Shown one piece after another: positions 1 through 8,373 of a stretch of DNA of 40,703 nucleotides. The stretch's first letter is position 1. Each line of letters starts with the position of its first letter. The stretch comes from Pseudomonadota bacterium. Lineage in GTDB: Bacteria > Myxococcota_A > UBA9042. The DNA lies in NCBI GenBank assembly GCA_005792545.1, contig SXRM01000005.1:1-40703 (forward strand), given 5' to 3'. The translations under genes were made by a program, and so were the position numbers. The notes under the pieces are model-generated. The model was not told where the DNA came from. It ran no database searches and was given only the letters and a program-made list of their open reading frames with translations.

Positions 1-3000
1 CGCCGCCGCCGCCGCCGCCAAAGCCGCGTCCGCTGGCCGTGATGGTTCCTGCTACTGTGATGTCATTGGCGTAGATCTCGAGCCAGCCGTCCTTGGGCGA
101 GGTCACCGACGCGGCCGTGCTGGCCACACCGTTCTGCACGTTGTCGGCTTTGCCAAAGCCCTGCACAAGCACGTTGGTACCGACACCAATGTTGACGGTC
201 TCGAAGTAGTGCTTGCCGTACACCGCGAGCAAGCCAGAAGCGGGCCAGTTGGCGTTGTGACCGCCCTGGGCATCGGGAGTTCGCAGTCCGGCAACGCCGC
301 CGTCCCAGGTCAGTGCTTCGGCGATGCGTATGCCGTTGGACTTGCCAATGGCGCCGGTCGCCGAACCGAACACGCCGCGCACGCTGACGTAGTACACAGC
401 TCCGGTCCACGCGCCCGCCACCGACAAGCCGCCAATCGTAGCGCTGGTCACGTTGCCGACGTCGGCAAAGCCCTTGACTTCGGTGCCGCCCGCCGTGGTG
501 CCGATCGCCACCTGGTAGCTCGATGCCCCGGTCAAGGCGGTCCAGTTGGCCCGCACAAAACCGGCGCCGGCGGCGACCGGGCAGTACTGGTACAGCAGAT
601 CGGTGCCCGAGGTCGTCGAACCGTCGTTGACAGTCGGCGCGGCCAGCGGCACGCAAGTGGCTGCCGTACAGACGTTGCCGCCTGCGCACGCGTTGTTGCA
701 GGTCTTGCAGTGGTTGCTGTTGCTCAGCAGGTCCGCCTCGCAGCCGTTGCTGGCCGTCTTGTCGCAGTCGCCGTAGTTGCTGTTGCAGGGGCAGGTGTAG
801 CTGCCGGGCGTGTTGGTACACGAAGTGTTGGCGCCGCAGGTGGCGGTGCCTTTGGAGCACTCGTTGACGTCGGTGCAGACGGTCGGCGCGGTGCCGGCGC
901 AGGTCCAGCCGCTCTCGGTGCCGCACTGGTCGTTGCAGCCGTCGCCCGCCTTGGTGTTGCCGTCATCGCAACCCTCGCTGCCGGCCACGAGGCCGTCGCC
1001 GCACTTGGTGGCACACGAAAAGCCGTCGCCAACCCAACCCTTGTTGCAGACGCAAGACACGGCCTGCGCGCCTGGGGTGCACAACGCCTGCGCATCGCAA
1101 CCGGCGCCAGGCTTGCACTTGCCACCGGTGCATACGTCCAGGTTGGTGCAGCCGTTGTTGTCGTCGCACGGCGCGGTGTTGTTGGCGAACACGCAGCCGT
1201 TATTGGGATTGCAGCTGTCGTCAGTGCACGGGTTGCCGTCGTTGCACGCGATTTTGGGCCCGCCAACGCACTGGGACGCCTGACAGATGTCGCCGCCGGT
1301 GCAGATGTCGCCGTCGCTACAGCTGGCCTTGTTCGCGGGGTTGGCGCAGCCGCTGGCCGCCGCGCAGGTGTCGTCGGTGCAGACGTTGCCGTCGGCGCAG
1401 TTGGCGGCTTTGCCCGAGACGCACTTGCCGAGCGCACACGAGTCACCCACCGTGCAGGCATTGCTGTCGCTGCAGGCGTCGGTGCTCGCGCTGAACTGGC
1501 ATCCCTTGGTCGCGTCGCACGCGTCAGCAGTGCATGGGTTGCCGTCGTCGCAGACGATACTGGCGCCCGCACCGCAAGCGCCGTTGCTGCAGGTGTCGCC
1601 CGCGGTGCAGACGTTGCCGTCGCTGCAGCTGGCCTTGTTGGTATCCTTGAGGCAGCCGTTGGCGGCGTCGCACAGGTCGTCGGTGCAGACGTTGCCGTCG
1701 TTGCAGACGATCGGCGTGCCTGACGCGCACTTGCCCTGGCCGCACTCGTCGCCCTTGGTGCAGGCATTGTTGTCGCTGCACGGACTCTGGTTGGGCGTGT
1801 GCGCGCAGCCGGCTTGTTTGTCGCAACTGTCGTCGGTACAAAGGTTGCCGTCGTTGCAGTTCTGGAACGCCCCCGGGATGCACGCCCCGCCCTTGCACAC
1901 ATCGCCGACCGTGCACACGCTGTCGTCGCTGCAGGGCGCGGTGTTGTCTTCAGTCTTGCAGCCGCCGGCCGCATCGCACAGGTCGGTGGTACAAGGGTTG
2001 CCGTCGTCGCACTTGGCCGGGCCGCTGGGCGTACAGACGCCGACCTTGCAGGTGTCGCCGGCAGTGCACTTGTTGTTATCATCGCAGGGCTTGGTGTTGT
2101 TGACGTGGCCGCAGCCCTTGGCGGTGTCGCAGTTGTCGTCGGTGCAGGGGTTGCCGTCGTCGCACGCGACCGCGGCGCCGGGAACGCACGCTCCGCCTTT
2201 GCAGACGTCGGCCACGGTGCAAACACTACCGTCGCTGCACGGTTGGGTGTTGGCGACGGCGACGCAGCCCTTGTTGCCGTCGCAGCTATCGCTGGTGCAC
2301 GGGTTGGCGTCGTCGCAGTCGGTCTGGGCGCCCGGCAGGCACGCGCCGTCGACGCAAGTGTCGGTGGTTGTGCACACGCTGCCGTCGCTGCAGGTCGCGG
2401 TGTTGTTGGTGTGGCCGCAGCCCTTCTGCTTGTCGCAAGTGTCGTCGGTGCACGGATTGCCGTCGCCGCAGCTGGTCTTGAGGGTGCCTGCGCAGGCCTT
2501 GTCTTTGCAGCCGTCGCCCTGCGTGCAGGCGTCGCCGTCGTCGCAGCCGGATGCGTTGGCGGTGTTGACGCAGCCCTTGGCCGCGTCGCAGGCGTCGTCG
2601 GTGCACACATTGCCGTCATCGCAGGCCTTTTGTGCGCCGGGGATGCAACTGCCCTTGCTGCACGCGTCCTTGTCGGTGCAGGCGTTGTTGTCGGTGCACG
2701 CTGCGGTGGTATTGGCAAAGGTGCAGCCGCCCTTGTCGTCGCAGTTGTCGCTGGTGCACGGGTTGCCGTCGTTGCACTGCAAGCCCGCGCCGCTGCTACA
2801 CGCCTTGTCTTTGCAGACGTCGCCGCTTGTGCACGCATTGCCGTCGTCGCAGGCAAGACTGTTGGCGGTCAAGCTGCAACCGCCCGCGGCCGGTACACAC
2901 GCGTCGTTGGTACACAGGTTGCCGTCGTCGCAGTTCTTGGCCGCGCCGGGCAGGCAAGTGCCTTTCTGGCAGGCGTCGTTTTCACTGCACGGGTTGCCGT

Positions 3001-4825
3001 CGTCGCAGGGGCTTTGGTTGGTGGCGAAAGAGCAGCCGCTCTGGCCATCGCACAAGTCCGTCGTACACGGGTTGCCGTCGTCGCACTGCACCGCCTTGGC
3101 CGTGCACTTGCCGTCGGCGCAGGTGTCGCCGCTGGTACAGGCGTTGCCGTCGCTGCACGGTAAGGTGTTGGGCGGGTTGCCGCAGCCTTTCTGGGTGTCG
3201 CAGCTGTCGGTCGTGCAGGGGTTATTGTCGTTGCAGTCGGTGGCGGCGCCGGGCAGGCACGCGGCGTCTTTGCAGGCATCGCCGACCGTGCAGGCGTTGT
3301 TGTCGCTGCAGCCGCCCGCGCCGCCGTCGAACACGCAGCCTTTCTTGGGGTCACAGCTGTCGGCCGTGCATGGGTTGCCGTCGTTGCAAGTGACCGCCGC
3401 GCCCGGTACGCAACTGCCGTCTTTGCAGGTGTCATTGGTAGTGCAGGCGCTGCCGTCGTCGCACGGTGCCTGGTTGTTGGCGACTTTGCAGCCGCCGGCC
3501 GCGTCGCAGGTCTCGGTGGTGCAGCCGTTGCCGTCGTCGCAGGGGCTGGCTTTGGCCGGCTTGCAGATGCCCTTGGTGCAGGCGTCACCTTCAGTGCAGT
3601 TGTTGAAGTCGTCGCATGCCTTGGTGTTGTGCGTGAAGGTGCACCCGGCCGCGAGGTCGCAGGCGTCGTCCGTGCAAGCGTTGCCGTCCGAGCACTGCAG
3701 TTTGCTGGTGCCGGCGCAGGCCGCCGCTTTGCAGGTGTCGCCAAGCGTGCAGGCGTCGGCGTCGTTGCAAGGCAGCGCGTTGGGGGCGAACACGCAACCA
3801 ACCTTGGGGTCGCAGCTGTCCGTCGTGCACGGGTTACTGTCGTCACAGGTGGTGGTTGCGCCGGGTAAGCAAACGCCCGAATTGCAGGCGTCGCCGGGTG
3901 TGCACGCGCTGTCGTCGCTGCACTGCAGCGCGTCGTTTGCCGTCGACGTGCAGCCGAGCGAACCGTCGCACGCATCCGCAGTACAAGGGTTCTGGTCGTC
4001 GCAGTCGGCCTTCTTGCCGGGGACGCAGGCGCCGGCGGCACACGCGTCACCCTGGGTGCAGGCGTCGCTGTCGCTGCATGTTGCGCCGGCGGCAAGCGAG
4101 ACGCAGCCCTTGCTGGGGTCGCAGGTGTCGACCGTGCACGGATTCTTGTCGTCGCAGCTTAGCGCCTGGCCGGGGACGCAAACGCTGTCCTGGCAAGCAT
4201 CGCCACCCGTGCACGCGTTGTTGTCGCTGCACGGACCGGTCTGCTTGGCAAAAGTGCATCCCGTCGCCTTGTCACAGCCGTCGGTCGTGCAGGGGTTGCC
4301 GTCGTCACACTGCTTGGCGGTGCCTGAGACGCAACTGCCGCCCTTGCAGACGTCGCCGAGCGTGCAGACGTTGCCATCTTCGCATGCCGTGGTCACCGCG
4401 GTGTTGCTGCAAGTGCCTTCGGTTCCGCACGAGTCGGTGGTGCACGGGTTGCCATCGTCGCAGGTCTTTGGCTTTCCGCCCAGGCACTTACCTGCGATGC
4501 AGGATTCGCCGGTCGTACAGGCGTTGCTGTCGTCGCAAGCGGTGCTGTCGGCGGCAAGCGAGACCTGGCAGGCGCCGCTCAGGCACGCGACGACGACGCA
4601 CTGCTCTTTGGGTGGCGGACACGGCATCGTCTCGCTGCACTGTGGTGCTGTCGCCGTGTCCGTGCCCGGCCCGAGGTCGCCCAATTTGCCAGCAGACCCG
4701 TCACTGCTGGCGTCGCTGGCGCCCGGCTGGTCGGTGGTGGCTTCGTTTTCGCATGCGACAAGGCCGGCGAAGCACACGAAAACCGCTGCGAGGGCCGCGA
4801 GCGCGGCGCGAATGGACGAAGTCAT
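1..4825 (-). CDS. Giant Cys-rich repeat lipoprotein, partial (3' end beyond left edge)
   Basis: The frame read from ATG at 4825 stays open to the left edge, giving about 1608 residues with no stop. The N-terminus (MTSSIRAALAALAAVFVCFA) leads to a lipobox LVAC at residues 22-25, so an exported, lipid-anchored surface protein is likely. A short Asp/Ser/Gly-rich linker follows. Then come more than a thousand residues of repeats of the type C-D-D-G-N-x-C-T-x-D-x-C alternating with x-G-x-C-x-x-G blocks, built for many disulfides. From about base 640 down to 330 the sequence changes to an Fn3-like beta domain (around NWTALTGASSYQVAIG). Near the edge it becomes TITASGRGFGGGGGGG, as often seen before beta-helix or Gly-rich surface regions. 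No clear Shine-Dalgarno precedes the ATG. Function is not known; adhesion or a surface-layer role is inference. The long open frame on the opposite strand is a by-product of the repeats. Confidence 0.9.
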   Translation of the reverse strand, partial: MTSSIRAALAALAAVFVCFAGLVACENEATTDQPGASDASSDGSAGKLGDLGPGTDTATAPQCSETMPCPPPKEQCVVVACLSGACQVSLAADSTACDDSNACTTGESCIAGKCLGGKPKTCDDGNPCTTDSCGTEGTCSNTAVTTACEDGNVCTLGDVCKGGSCVSGTAKQCDDGNPCTTDGCDKATGCTFAKQTGPCSDNNACTGGDACQDSVCVPGQALSCDDKNPCTVDTCDPSKGCVSLAAGATCSDSDACTQGDACAAGACVPGKKADCDDQNPCTADACDGSLGCTSTANDALQCSDDSACTPGDACNSGVCLPGATTTCDDSNPCTTDSCDPKVGCVFAPNALPCNDADACTLGDTCKAAACAGTSKLQCSDGNACTDDACDLAAGCTFTHNTKACDDFNNCTEGDACTKGICKPAKASPCDDGNGCTTETCDAAGGCKVANNQAPCDDGSACTTNDTCKDGSCVPGAAVTCNDGNPCTADSCDPKKGCVFDGGAGGCSDNNACTVGDACKDAACLPGAATDCNDNNPCTTDSCDTQKGCGNPPNTLPCSDGNACTSGDTCADGKCTAKAVQCDDGNPCTTDLCDGQSGCSFATNQSPCDDGNPCSENDACQKGTCLPGAAKNCDDGNLCTNDACVPAAGGCSLTANSLACDDGNACTSGDVCKDKACSSGAGLQCNDGNPCTSDNCDDKGGCTFANTTAACTDNNACTDKDACSKGSCIPGAQKACDDGNVCTDDACDAAKGCVNTANASGCDDGDACTQGDGCKDKACAGTLKTSCGDGNPCTDDTCDKQKGCGHTNNTATCSDGSVCTTTDTCVDGACLPGAQTDCDDANPCTSDSCDGNKGCVAVANTQPCSDGSVCTVADVCKGGACVPGAAVACDDGNPCTDDNCDTAKGCGHVNNTKPCDDNNKCTAGDTCKVGVCTPSGPAKCDDGNPCTTDLCDAAGGCKTEDNTAPCSDDSVCTVGDVCKGGACIPGAFQNCNDGNLCTDDSCDKQAGCAHTPNQSPCSDNNACTKGDECGQGKCASGTPIVCNDGNVCTDDLCDAANGCLKDTNKASCSDGNVCTAGDTCSNGACGAGASIVCDDGNPCTADACDATKGCQFSASTDACSDSNACTVGDSCALGKCVSGKAANCADGNVCTDDTCAAASGCANPANKASCSDGDICTGGDICQASQCVGGPKIACNDGNPCTDDSCNPNNGCVFANNTAPCDDNNGCTNLDVCTGGKCKPGAGCDAQALCTPGAQAVSCVCNKGWVGDGFSCATKCGDGLVAGSEGCDDGNTKAGDGCNDQCGTESGWTCAGTAPTVCTDVNECSKGTATCGANTSCTNTPGSYTCPCNSNYGDCDKTASNGCEADLLSNSNHCKTCNNACAGGNVCTAATCVPLAAPTVNDGSTTSGTDLLYQYCPVAAGAGFVRANWTALTGASSYQVAIGTTAGGTEVKGFADVGNVTSATIGGLSVAGAWTGAVYYVSVRGVFGSATGAIGKSNGIRIAEALTWDGGVAGLRTPDAQGGHNANWPASGLLAVYGKHYFETVNIGVGTNVLVQGFGKADNVQNGVASTAASVTSPKDGWLEIYANDITVAGTITASGRGFGGGGGG

Positions 4826-4930
4826 GGTGCAACCACTCGGGCGCGTGGGCGTTTTTCCGCAGCAGTGAAGGATCGACCGCAGCGCGCGCCGGGTCGTTTT
4901 GAGCATACCAAGGCGACCTGGCTGCGGCAA

Positions 4931-4962
4931 GTTGCGCCACCAGTTGCGCCACCAGTTGCGCC
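4931..4962. repeat. Tandem 12-bp repeat beside a G7 element
   Basis: GTTGCGCCACCA occurs at 4931-4942 and 4943-4954, followed by a partial third unit (GTTGCGCC) at 4955-4962 that runs directly into the C7 element at 4963. It lies in the intergenic space upstream of the large lipoprotein gene. A comparable 11-bp tandem repeat flanks the copy of the same element at 8221. Confidence 0.85.
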
Positions 4963-4982
4963 ATCCCCCCCATTGTTCAACT
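4963..4982 (-). repeat. G7-TGAACA dispersed repeat, copy 1
   Basis: On the minus strand this reads AGTTGAACAATGGGGGGGAT. It is identical over 20 bp to 6936-6955 and over 18 bp to 8221-8238. The stop codon TAG (4981-4983) of the adjacent secreted-protein gene overlaps its first two bases, so the element begins exactly where the reading frame ends. Confidence 0.9.
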
Positions 4983-6852
4983 ATCGGACACAACGGCCGT
5001 TTTCGGCGCGGCAACGCTCGTCGCTGGCACAAGCCAGAGACTTGGCACAATGCTCGTCTTGCAGGGCCGCGCAGGACAATCCGCGGCGCACGCACAGGCC
5101 GTCCGAGAAACAGCCGCTCGAGCGCTGGCAGTCGGCGTCGCTGCCGACCACGCACTCACCGCTAAGCACCGCGCACCGGCCGTGGTCGCGACACACGAGG
5201 GCGCCTTCGCAATGCTCGGCCCGGGTCGTTCGACAGCGACCGTCGACGGCGGCGCAGCGCCCGCGCGCACGGCAGACTTCGCTCGCCGAGCAACTGGCGT
5301 CGTCGGCGGCGACACAGTCACCGTTCTTCGATGTGCAAGCCCCATTGATTGAGCAGCACTGCGCCGCCGCGCAGTCGCCGTTGCCTAGTGCAAGACACCG
5401 GCCGTCGACATGGTGACAGTGGCCAATTGCTGCGCAGGGTGACGACAAGCTGCACGCTAGGTCGCCACCGGTCAGCGAACCGAAGCGGCCGTACTCCTCG
5501 ACCGCGACGTCTGCCGTTGCGACCGCAGCCAGCGAGACGGACTGGCCGGCCTTGGTCCGTGCCCACAAAAGGCCGAACTCATCGGCAGCGCACACCTCGT
5601 CCAGTCCTTCAAGGAACTGCGCGGCGCAATAGGCGGTGACAGGCTTGCCGTCCACCTGCACCGTTCGCGTCGACATATAGCGCGCCGTCATATCGTGAAA
5701 GCGCGTGCTCGGGTTACGGAGCCACGCTGCTGATGGCACGACCAGCACGCGCCGCTGCAGCGGGCCCGTTGGATTGGTGTCGGGACATGCCGGAACGCGC
5801 CACAACCCCTGCGCGTCGAGCGTGTAGCAGCCCGTTCGCACCAGCTGCGGTCCGTCGTAGGGCTCTTTATCGACCTCCGGCAGTCCATCGGTGCACGCAA
5901 AACGCAAAAGCGCGACTTGCCGGCCCTCTGGATAGAAGTCGCGCCGCTGCACGAGCACACAGCGAGTCATCGCCGTGGGCATCCCTTTGGTCACGAACGT
6001 CAATTCCCGGCCCTTGGTGGCGACGGCGTTGAATGCCGGCACGGCGTCAAAAACCGGCTCCGGCGCGGCGGCCGCGCGCACGGGCTCAGCCATCAACTCG
6101 GCGACGCGGGGCGCCTTCGGCGTTGTGGCTGGCGAGTAGCCGACTGCCACCGTAAACAAAGTAGTCGACACGCGAGCTGTCGCGCGCAGACCGCTCCAAG
6201 TGGCGCCAAGCCCGATGTCGAAGTTCGGCTCGACAACCCCTGCGCTGCGCATCGCCATGGCCGAGATCGAGACGTCAATCGGAAATGGCCCGGCATCGAG
6301 GTACGTTCCGCCGGCGAGACGCGCCAGTTCTTGCGGCACCGCCAGGTCGAAGCCGTCGCGAATGCCGATACGAACGAAGCGCTGGCCCCACCTGGCCGTT
6401 GCGCGCGCAAAACCGTCGAGGCTGCCTCCGAGGTTGCCCAGGCCGACGACGGCATCCAGGCGGTCATCGAAGTAGCCCAATCCGGCGCGCCAATACGGTG
6501 TGTGCTCGGTCTCGTGGCCTTTCAGCAGGGGTGCACAGCCGTTGCACGGCGCTGGCCCGTAGACGGCGCTGCGGCTGCGTGTTGCGCCCGCCTCGGCAAG
6601 AACGCTGTACCGCTGAGCGCCTGGAGCTCGAACCTGGGCTCCATACCAGATCGACGGTTCGCCATTGCCAGCGTTGCCACGCGCGCCGGTCGCGAGCAGG
6701 ACGGCCGGTGTCCAGCCTGGGTCACGCGCTGAACTCACCGCGCCGCCGTCCGCAGGTGGCCAGCGCTCTGGAATTTCGGCGGCACAGTCGCTGGGCCGAA
6801 GCACGGCCAGTAGCACACTTGCGGCAGCGAGCGCGGCGGCAATGCGGAACAT
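4981..6852 (-). CDS. Secreted protein with barrel-like N-terminus and C-terminal Cys-rich repeats
   Basis: A 623-residue protein. The ATG at 6852 is chosen over the in-frame ATG at 6870 because GGAGG lies 5 nt upstream of it and because MFRIAAALAAASVLLAVL is then a clean signal peptide. Residues of roughly 30-270 are rich in alternating beta-type segments with aromatic ends (for example YWRAGLGYFDDRLDAVVGLG), compatible with an outer-membrane barrel, though no family is recognised. A middle region of about 180 residues has paired cysteines. The last 170 or so residues are about seven to eight units of roughly 22 residues, C-x2-S-x2-C-x3-G-x-C-x4-G-x-C, distinct from the CDDGN repeats of its neighbours. 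The gene is bracketed by direct copies of the G7 repeat (4963 and 6936). Its function is unknown; a cell-surface location is inferred. Confidence 0.85.
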   Translation of the reverse strand: MFRIAAALAAASVLLAVLRPSDCAAEIPERWPPADGGAVSSARDPGWTPAVLLATGARGNAGNGEPSIWYGAQVRAPGAQRYSVLAEAGATRSRSAVYGPAPCNGCAPLLKGHETEHTPYWRAGLGYFDDRLDAVVGLGNLGGSLDGFARATARWGQRFVRIGIRDGFDLAVPQELARLAGGTYLDAGPFPIDVSISAMAMRSAGVVEPNFDIGLGATWSGLRATARVSTTLFTVAVGYSPATTPKAPRVAELMAEPVRAAAAPEPVFDAVPAFNAVATKGRELTFVTKGMPTAMTRCVLVQRRDFYPEGRQVALLRFACTDGLPEVDKEPYDGPQLVRTGCYTLDAQGLWRVPACPDTNPTGPLQRRVLVVPSAAWLRNPSTRFHDMTARYMSTRTVQVDGKPVTAYCAAQFLEGLDEVCAADEFGLLWARTKAGQSVSLAAVATADVAVEEYGRFGSLTGGDLACSLSSPCAAIGHCHHVDGRCLALGNGDCAAAQCCSINGACTSKNGDCVAADDASCSASEVCRARGRCAAVDGRCRTTRAEHCEGALVCRDHGRCAVLSGECVVGSDADCQRSSGCFSDGLCVRRGLSCAALQDEHCAKSLACASDERCRAENGRCVR

Positions 6853-6857
6853 GGCTG

Positions 6858-6862
6858 CCTCC
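6858..6862 (-). promoter_or_regulatory. Shine-Dalgarno that fixes the start at 6852
   Basis: GGAGG on the minus strand, separated by CAGCC from the ATG at 6852. It lies within the six codons that an upstream start at 6870 would add, which argues against that longer start. Confidence 0.75.
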
Positions 6863-6935
6863 GGTGGCATGGATCGCCGGAGGCGACGATACCGCTGAAA
6901 CTGACCTAGCGCAACGTCTGATCACGGGTTTGGCG

Positions 6936-6955
6936 ATCCCCCCCATTGTTCAACT
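6936..6955 (-). repeat. G7-TGAACA dispersed repeat, copy 2
   Basis: Twenty bases identical to 4963-4982 and in the same orientation. Together with the inverted copy at 8221-8238 it brackets the transposase-like gene. It sits between the start of the minus-strand secreted-protein gene (6852) and the plus-strand transposase-like gene (7099). Confidence 0.9.
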
Positions 6956-7098
6956 GGCTGAACTTACGACGAACAAAAGGGCCAATTCGATCAAACGCTG
7001 GCGCCGCCCAGGTTTTTTTCGCGTCTAGCCGCGGCATTTGGCGACACCAACCGATCACCTTGTCGACGGCGCACCTGCCGCGCCGATGAGGCAATCCC

Positions 7099-8166
7099 AT
7101 GTCGATTCGTTACTATTGTCCTGCGTTGCTATTCGAGGTAACCGCCCGCACCGTCGGTGGCGCGTTCCTGTTTGACCCGGTCGCGCACCCCGGCTTCGCA
7201 GCAGCGTTCAACGCGATTATCGCCCTGGCTCAGAAAAAGCATGGCATTCGGGTCTACGCTTACTTTGCCATGTCCAACCACTACCACGGCATCTTTGGCG
7301 CTGAAGATCCTAATTCATTTGCAGATTTCTTATGCGATGTGCACGGCAACATGGCGCGCTACGCCAACCGCGTCGGAGGCCGCGTCGGCCCCGTCTTCAA
7401 CGGCCGCTGCGATGTCACGCCGATCATCGCCGGGGACAAGTGCCTGGCCGAGCGCGTCGCGTACATCATGGCGCAGGCCGTCAAGGTGGATCGCTGCTGG
7501 ACACTGGACAACTGGCCCGGAGCGAACACGAACCGCGCCCTGCTGTACGGCGAGCCGGTGGTCGGCAAGCACTTTGCGCATCGCCGCAAGACCCTGGACG
7601 CGCGACGCAAGGACGGACCGGAGCCCGACGACACCTACACCACGGAGCAGGCGGTTGCAGTGTCGCCGCTGCCGGGCTGGGAGGCCTTGCCCGAATCCGA
7701 GCTTCGAAGCCGCTACCGCGCAATCGGCGAAGTGGCCACCGAGCGCTTCGCCCTGCGTAAGAGCACAGGCACTGGCGCGGAGGGCACTGGCGCGGAGGGG
7801 GGGATTGTTCAAGCGCCCGCATCTGCTGGCGAACCAGCCACTGCATCCGCACTTACCGACGCGCAGAAAGCGTGGATGCAGATGCCGCGCCCGCGTCCCA
7901 AGAAGACGGAACACAAGCGACAGCGCCGGCCCGAAGCCTACGCCGATAGCCAGGCGCAGCTGGCGCGATACCGCGACGCCTACAAGGCCATTCGGCAGGC
8001 GCACGCCAATGCGCGCAGAGCGCTCGAGAAGCAAGCTGAGCGGGCGCTGCGGGGCAAACGCGCCAAGTCGGTCCAGTTTCCGCTGTGGACCTTTGCAGCG
8101 GTCGCGCCATTGGGGCGGTTGGCGCGCGAGGCCGGCAAGCCGGCGGTGCTCGGCGATACCGTCTAG
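7099..8166 (+). CDS. IS200-like / REP-associated tyrosine transposase (Y1 HUH family)
   Basis: A 355-residue protein. The N-terminal 120 residues have the hallmarks of the Y1/RAYT family: a first strand ALLFEVTARTVGGAFLF (residues 9-25), the His-x-His metal motif in AMSNHYHGIF (H61 and H63), and a helix FLCDVHGNMARYANR carrying the probable nucleophile Tyr88. The family-typical G-R-V-G-P-V-F-N-G-R follows at 94-103. These enzymes cut and join single-stranded DNA through a 5'-phosphotyrosine link. The C-terminal 200 residues are basic and not recognised. They contain a low-complexity stretch (TGTGAEGTGAEGG) encoded by a tandem repeat ending in G7, so slippage there would shift the frame. A GAGG lies upstream of the ATG. 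The flanking 18-bp inverted repeats may be its substrate sites. Confidence 0.85.
   Translation: MSIRYYCPALLFEVTARTVGGAFLFDPVAHPGFAAAFNAIIALAQKKHGIRVYAYFAMSNHYHGIFGAEDPNSFADFLCDVHGNMARYANRVGGRVGPVFNGRCDVTPIIAGDKCLAERVAYIMAQAVKVDRCWTLDNWPGANTNRALLYGEPVVGKHFAHRRKTLDARRKDGPEPDDTYTTEQAVAVSPLPGWEALPESELRSRYRAIGEVATERFALRKSTGTGAEGTGAEGGIVQAPASAGEPATASALTDAQKAWMQMPRPRPKKTEHKRQRRPEAYADSQAQLARYRDAYKAIRQAHANARRALEKQAERALRGKRAKSVQFPLWTFAAVAPLGRLAREAGKPAVLGDTV
7768..7813 (+). repeat. Tandem 15-bp repeat and G7-TGTTCA element inside the transposase gene
   Basis: GGCACTGGCGCGGAG is repeated at 7768-7782 and 7783-7797 and runs into a G7 run (7797-7803) followed by ATTGTTCAAG. This has the same architecture as the intergenic copies (tandem repeat, seven-base homopolymer, TGTTCA), but the homopolymer strand is opposite relative to TGTTCA. 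It is translated as part of the transposase-like protein. Confidence 0.8.
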
Positions 8167-8220
8167 CGCACAGCAGAATTGGCGCCGTCGCGCCGGGGAG
8201 ATTTCAATGTAGTCAGCGGC

Positions 8221-8265
8221 TTGAACAATGGGGGGGATCGTCCAACTATGTCGCAACTATGTCGC
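8221..8265 (+). repeat. G7-TGAACA dispersed repeat, copy 3, with 11-bp tandem repeat
   Basis: TTGAACAATGGGGGGGAT at 8221-8238 is inverted relative to the copies at 4963 and 6936. It is followed by AACTATGTCGC at 8244-8254 and again at 8255-8265. The unit shares CGCAACT with the 12-bp tandem units at 4931. It starts 54 nt after the transposase stop codon. Confidence 0.85.
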
Positions 8266-8362
8266 AAGCCGTCCAAAGTGCAGGGGCCTGGGCAGCGGGG
8301 GCGTTTGCCCAAGCGCCCCCTTGCGCCGACCGCTGGCCAATGCGATAACCGGCCGCCCGTCC

Positions 8363-8367
8363 GGAGG
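8363..8367 (+). promoter_or_regulatory. Shine-Dalgarno that fixes the GTG start at 8374
   Basis: GGAGG with a 6-nt spacer before GTG 8374. The open frame extends upstream to 8179, but that stretch runs through the G7 repeat and encodes no conserved sequence, so translation most likely begins here. Confidence 0.75.
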
Positions 8368-8373
8368 CCCGCT

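Larger units (their letters stand above)
6936..8238 (+). mobile_element. Candidate RAYT-type unit with 18-bp inverted ends
   Basis: The tyrosine transposase-like gene (7099-8166) lies between perfect 18-bp inverted sequences, 6936-6953 and 8221-8238, each with a C7/G7 core. IS200/REP-associated transposases act on short repeated or hairpin sequences near their genes, so these repeats could be the cognate sites. I see no target-site duplication, and single-strand HUH elements do not normally make one. That the repeats are the transposon ends is inference; a third copy at 4963 shows they also exist without a transposase. Confidence 0.5.

Noticed and set aside
1287-4868. A 1193-residue open frame on the plus strand
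   Set aside because: It is the reverse reading of the Cys-rich repeats. Its sequence is a monotonous Ser/Leu/Gln/Pro pattern with no signal peptide, while the minus frame has a lipobox and CDDGN repeats.
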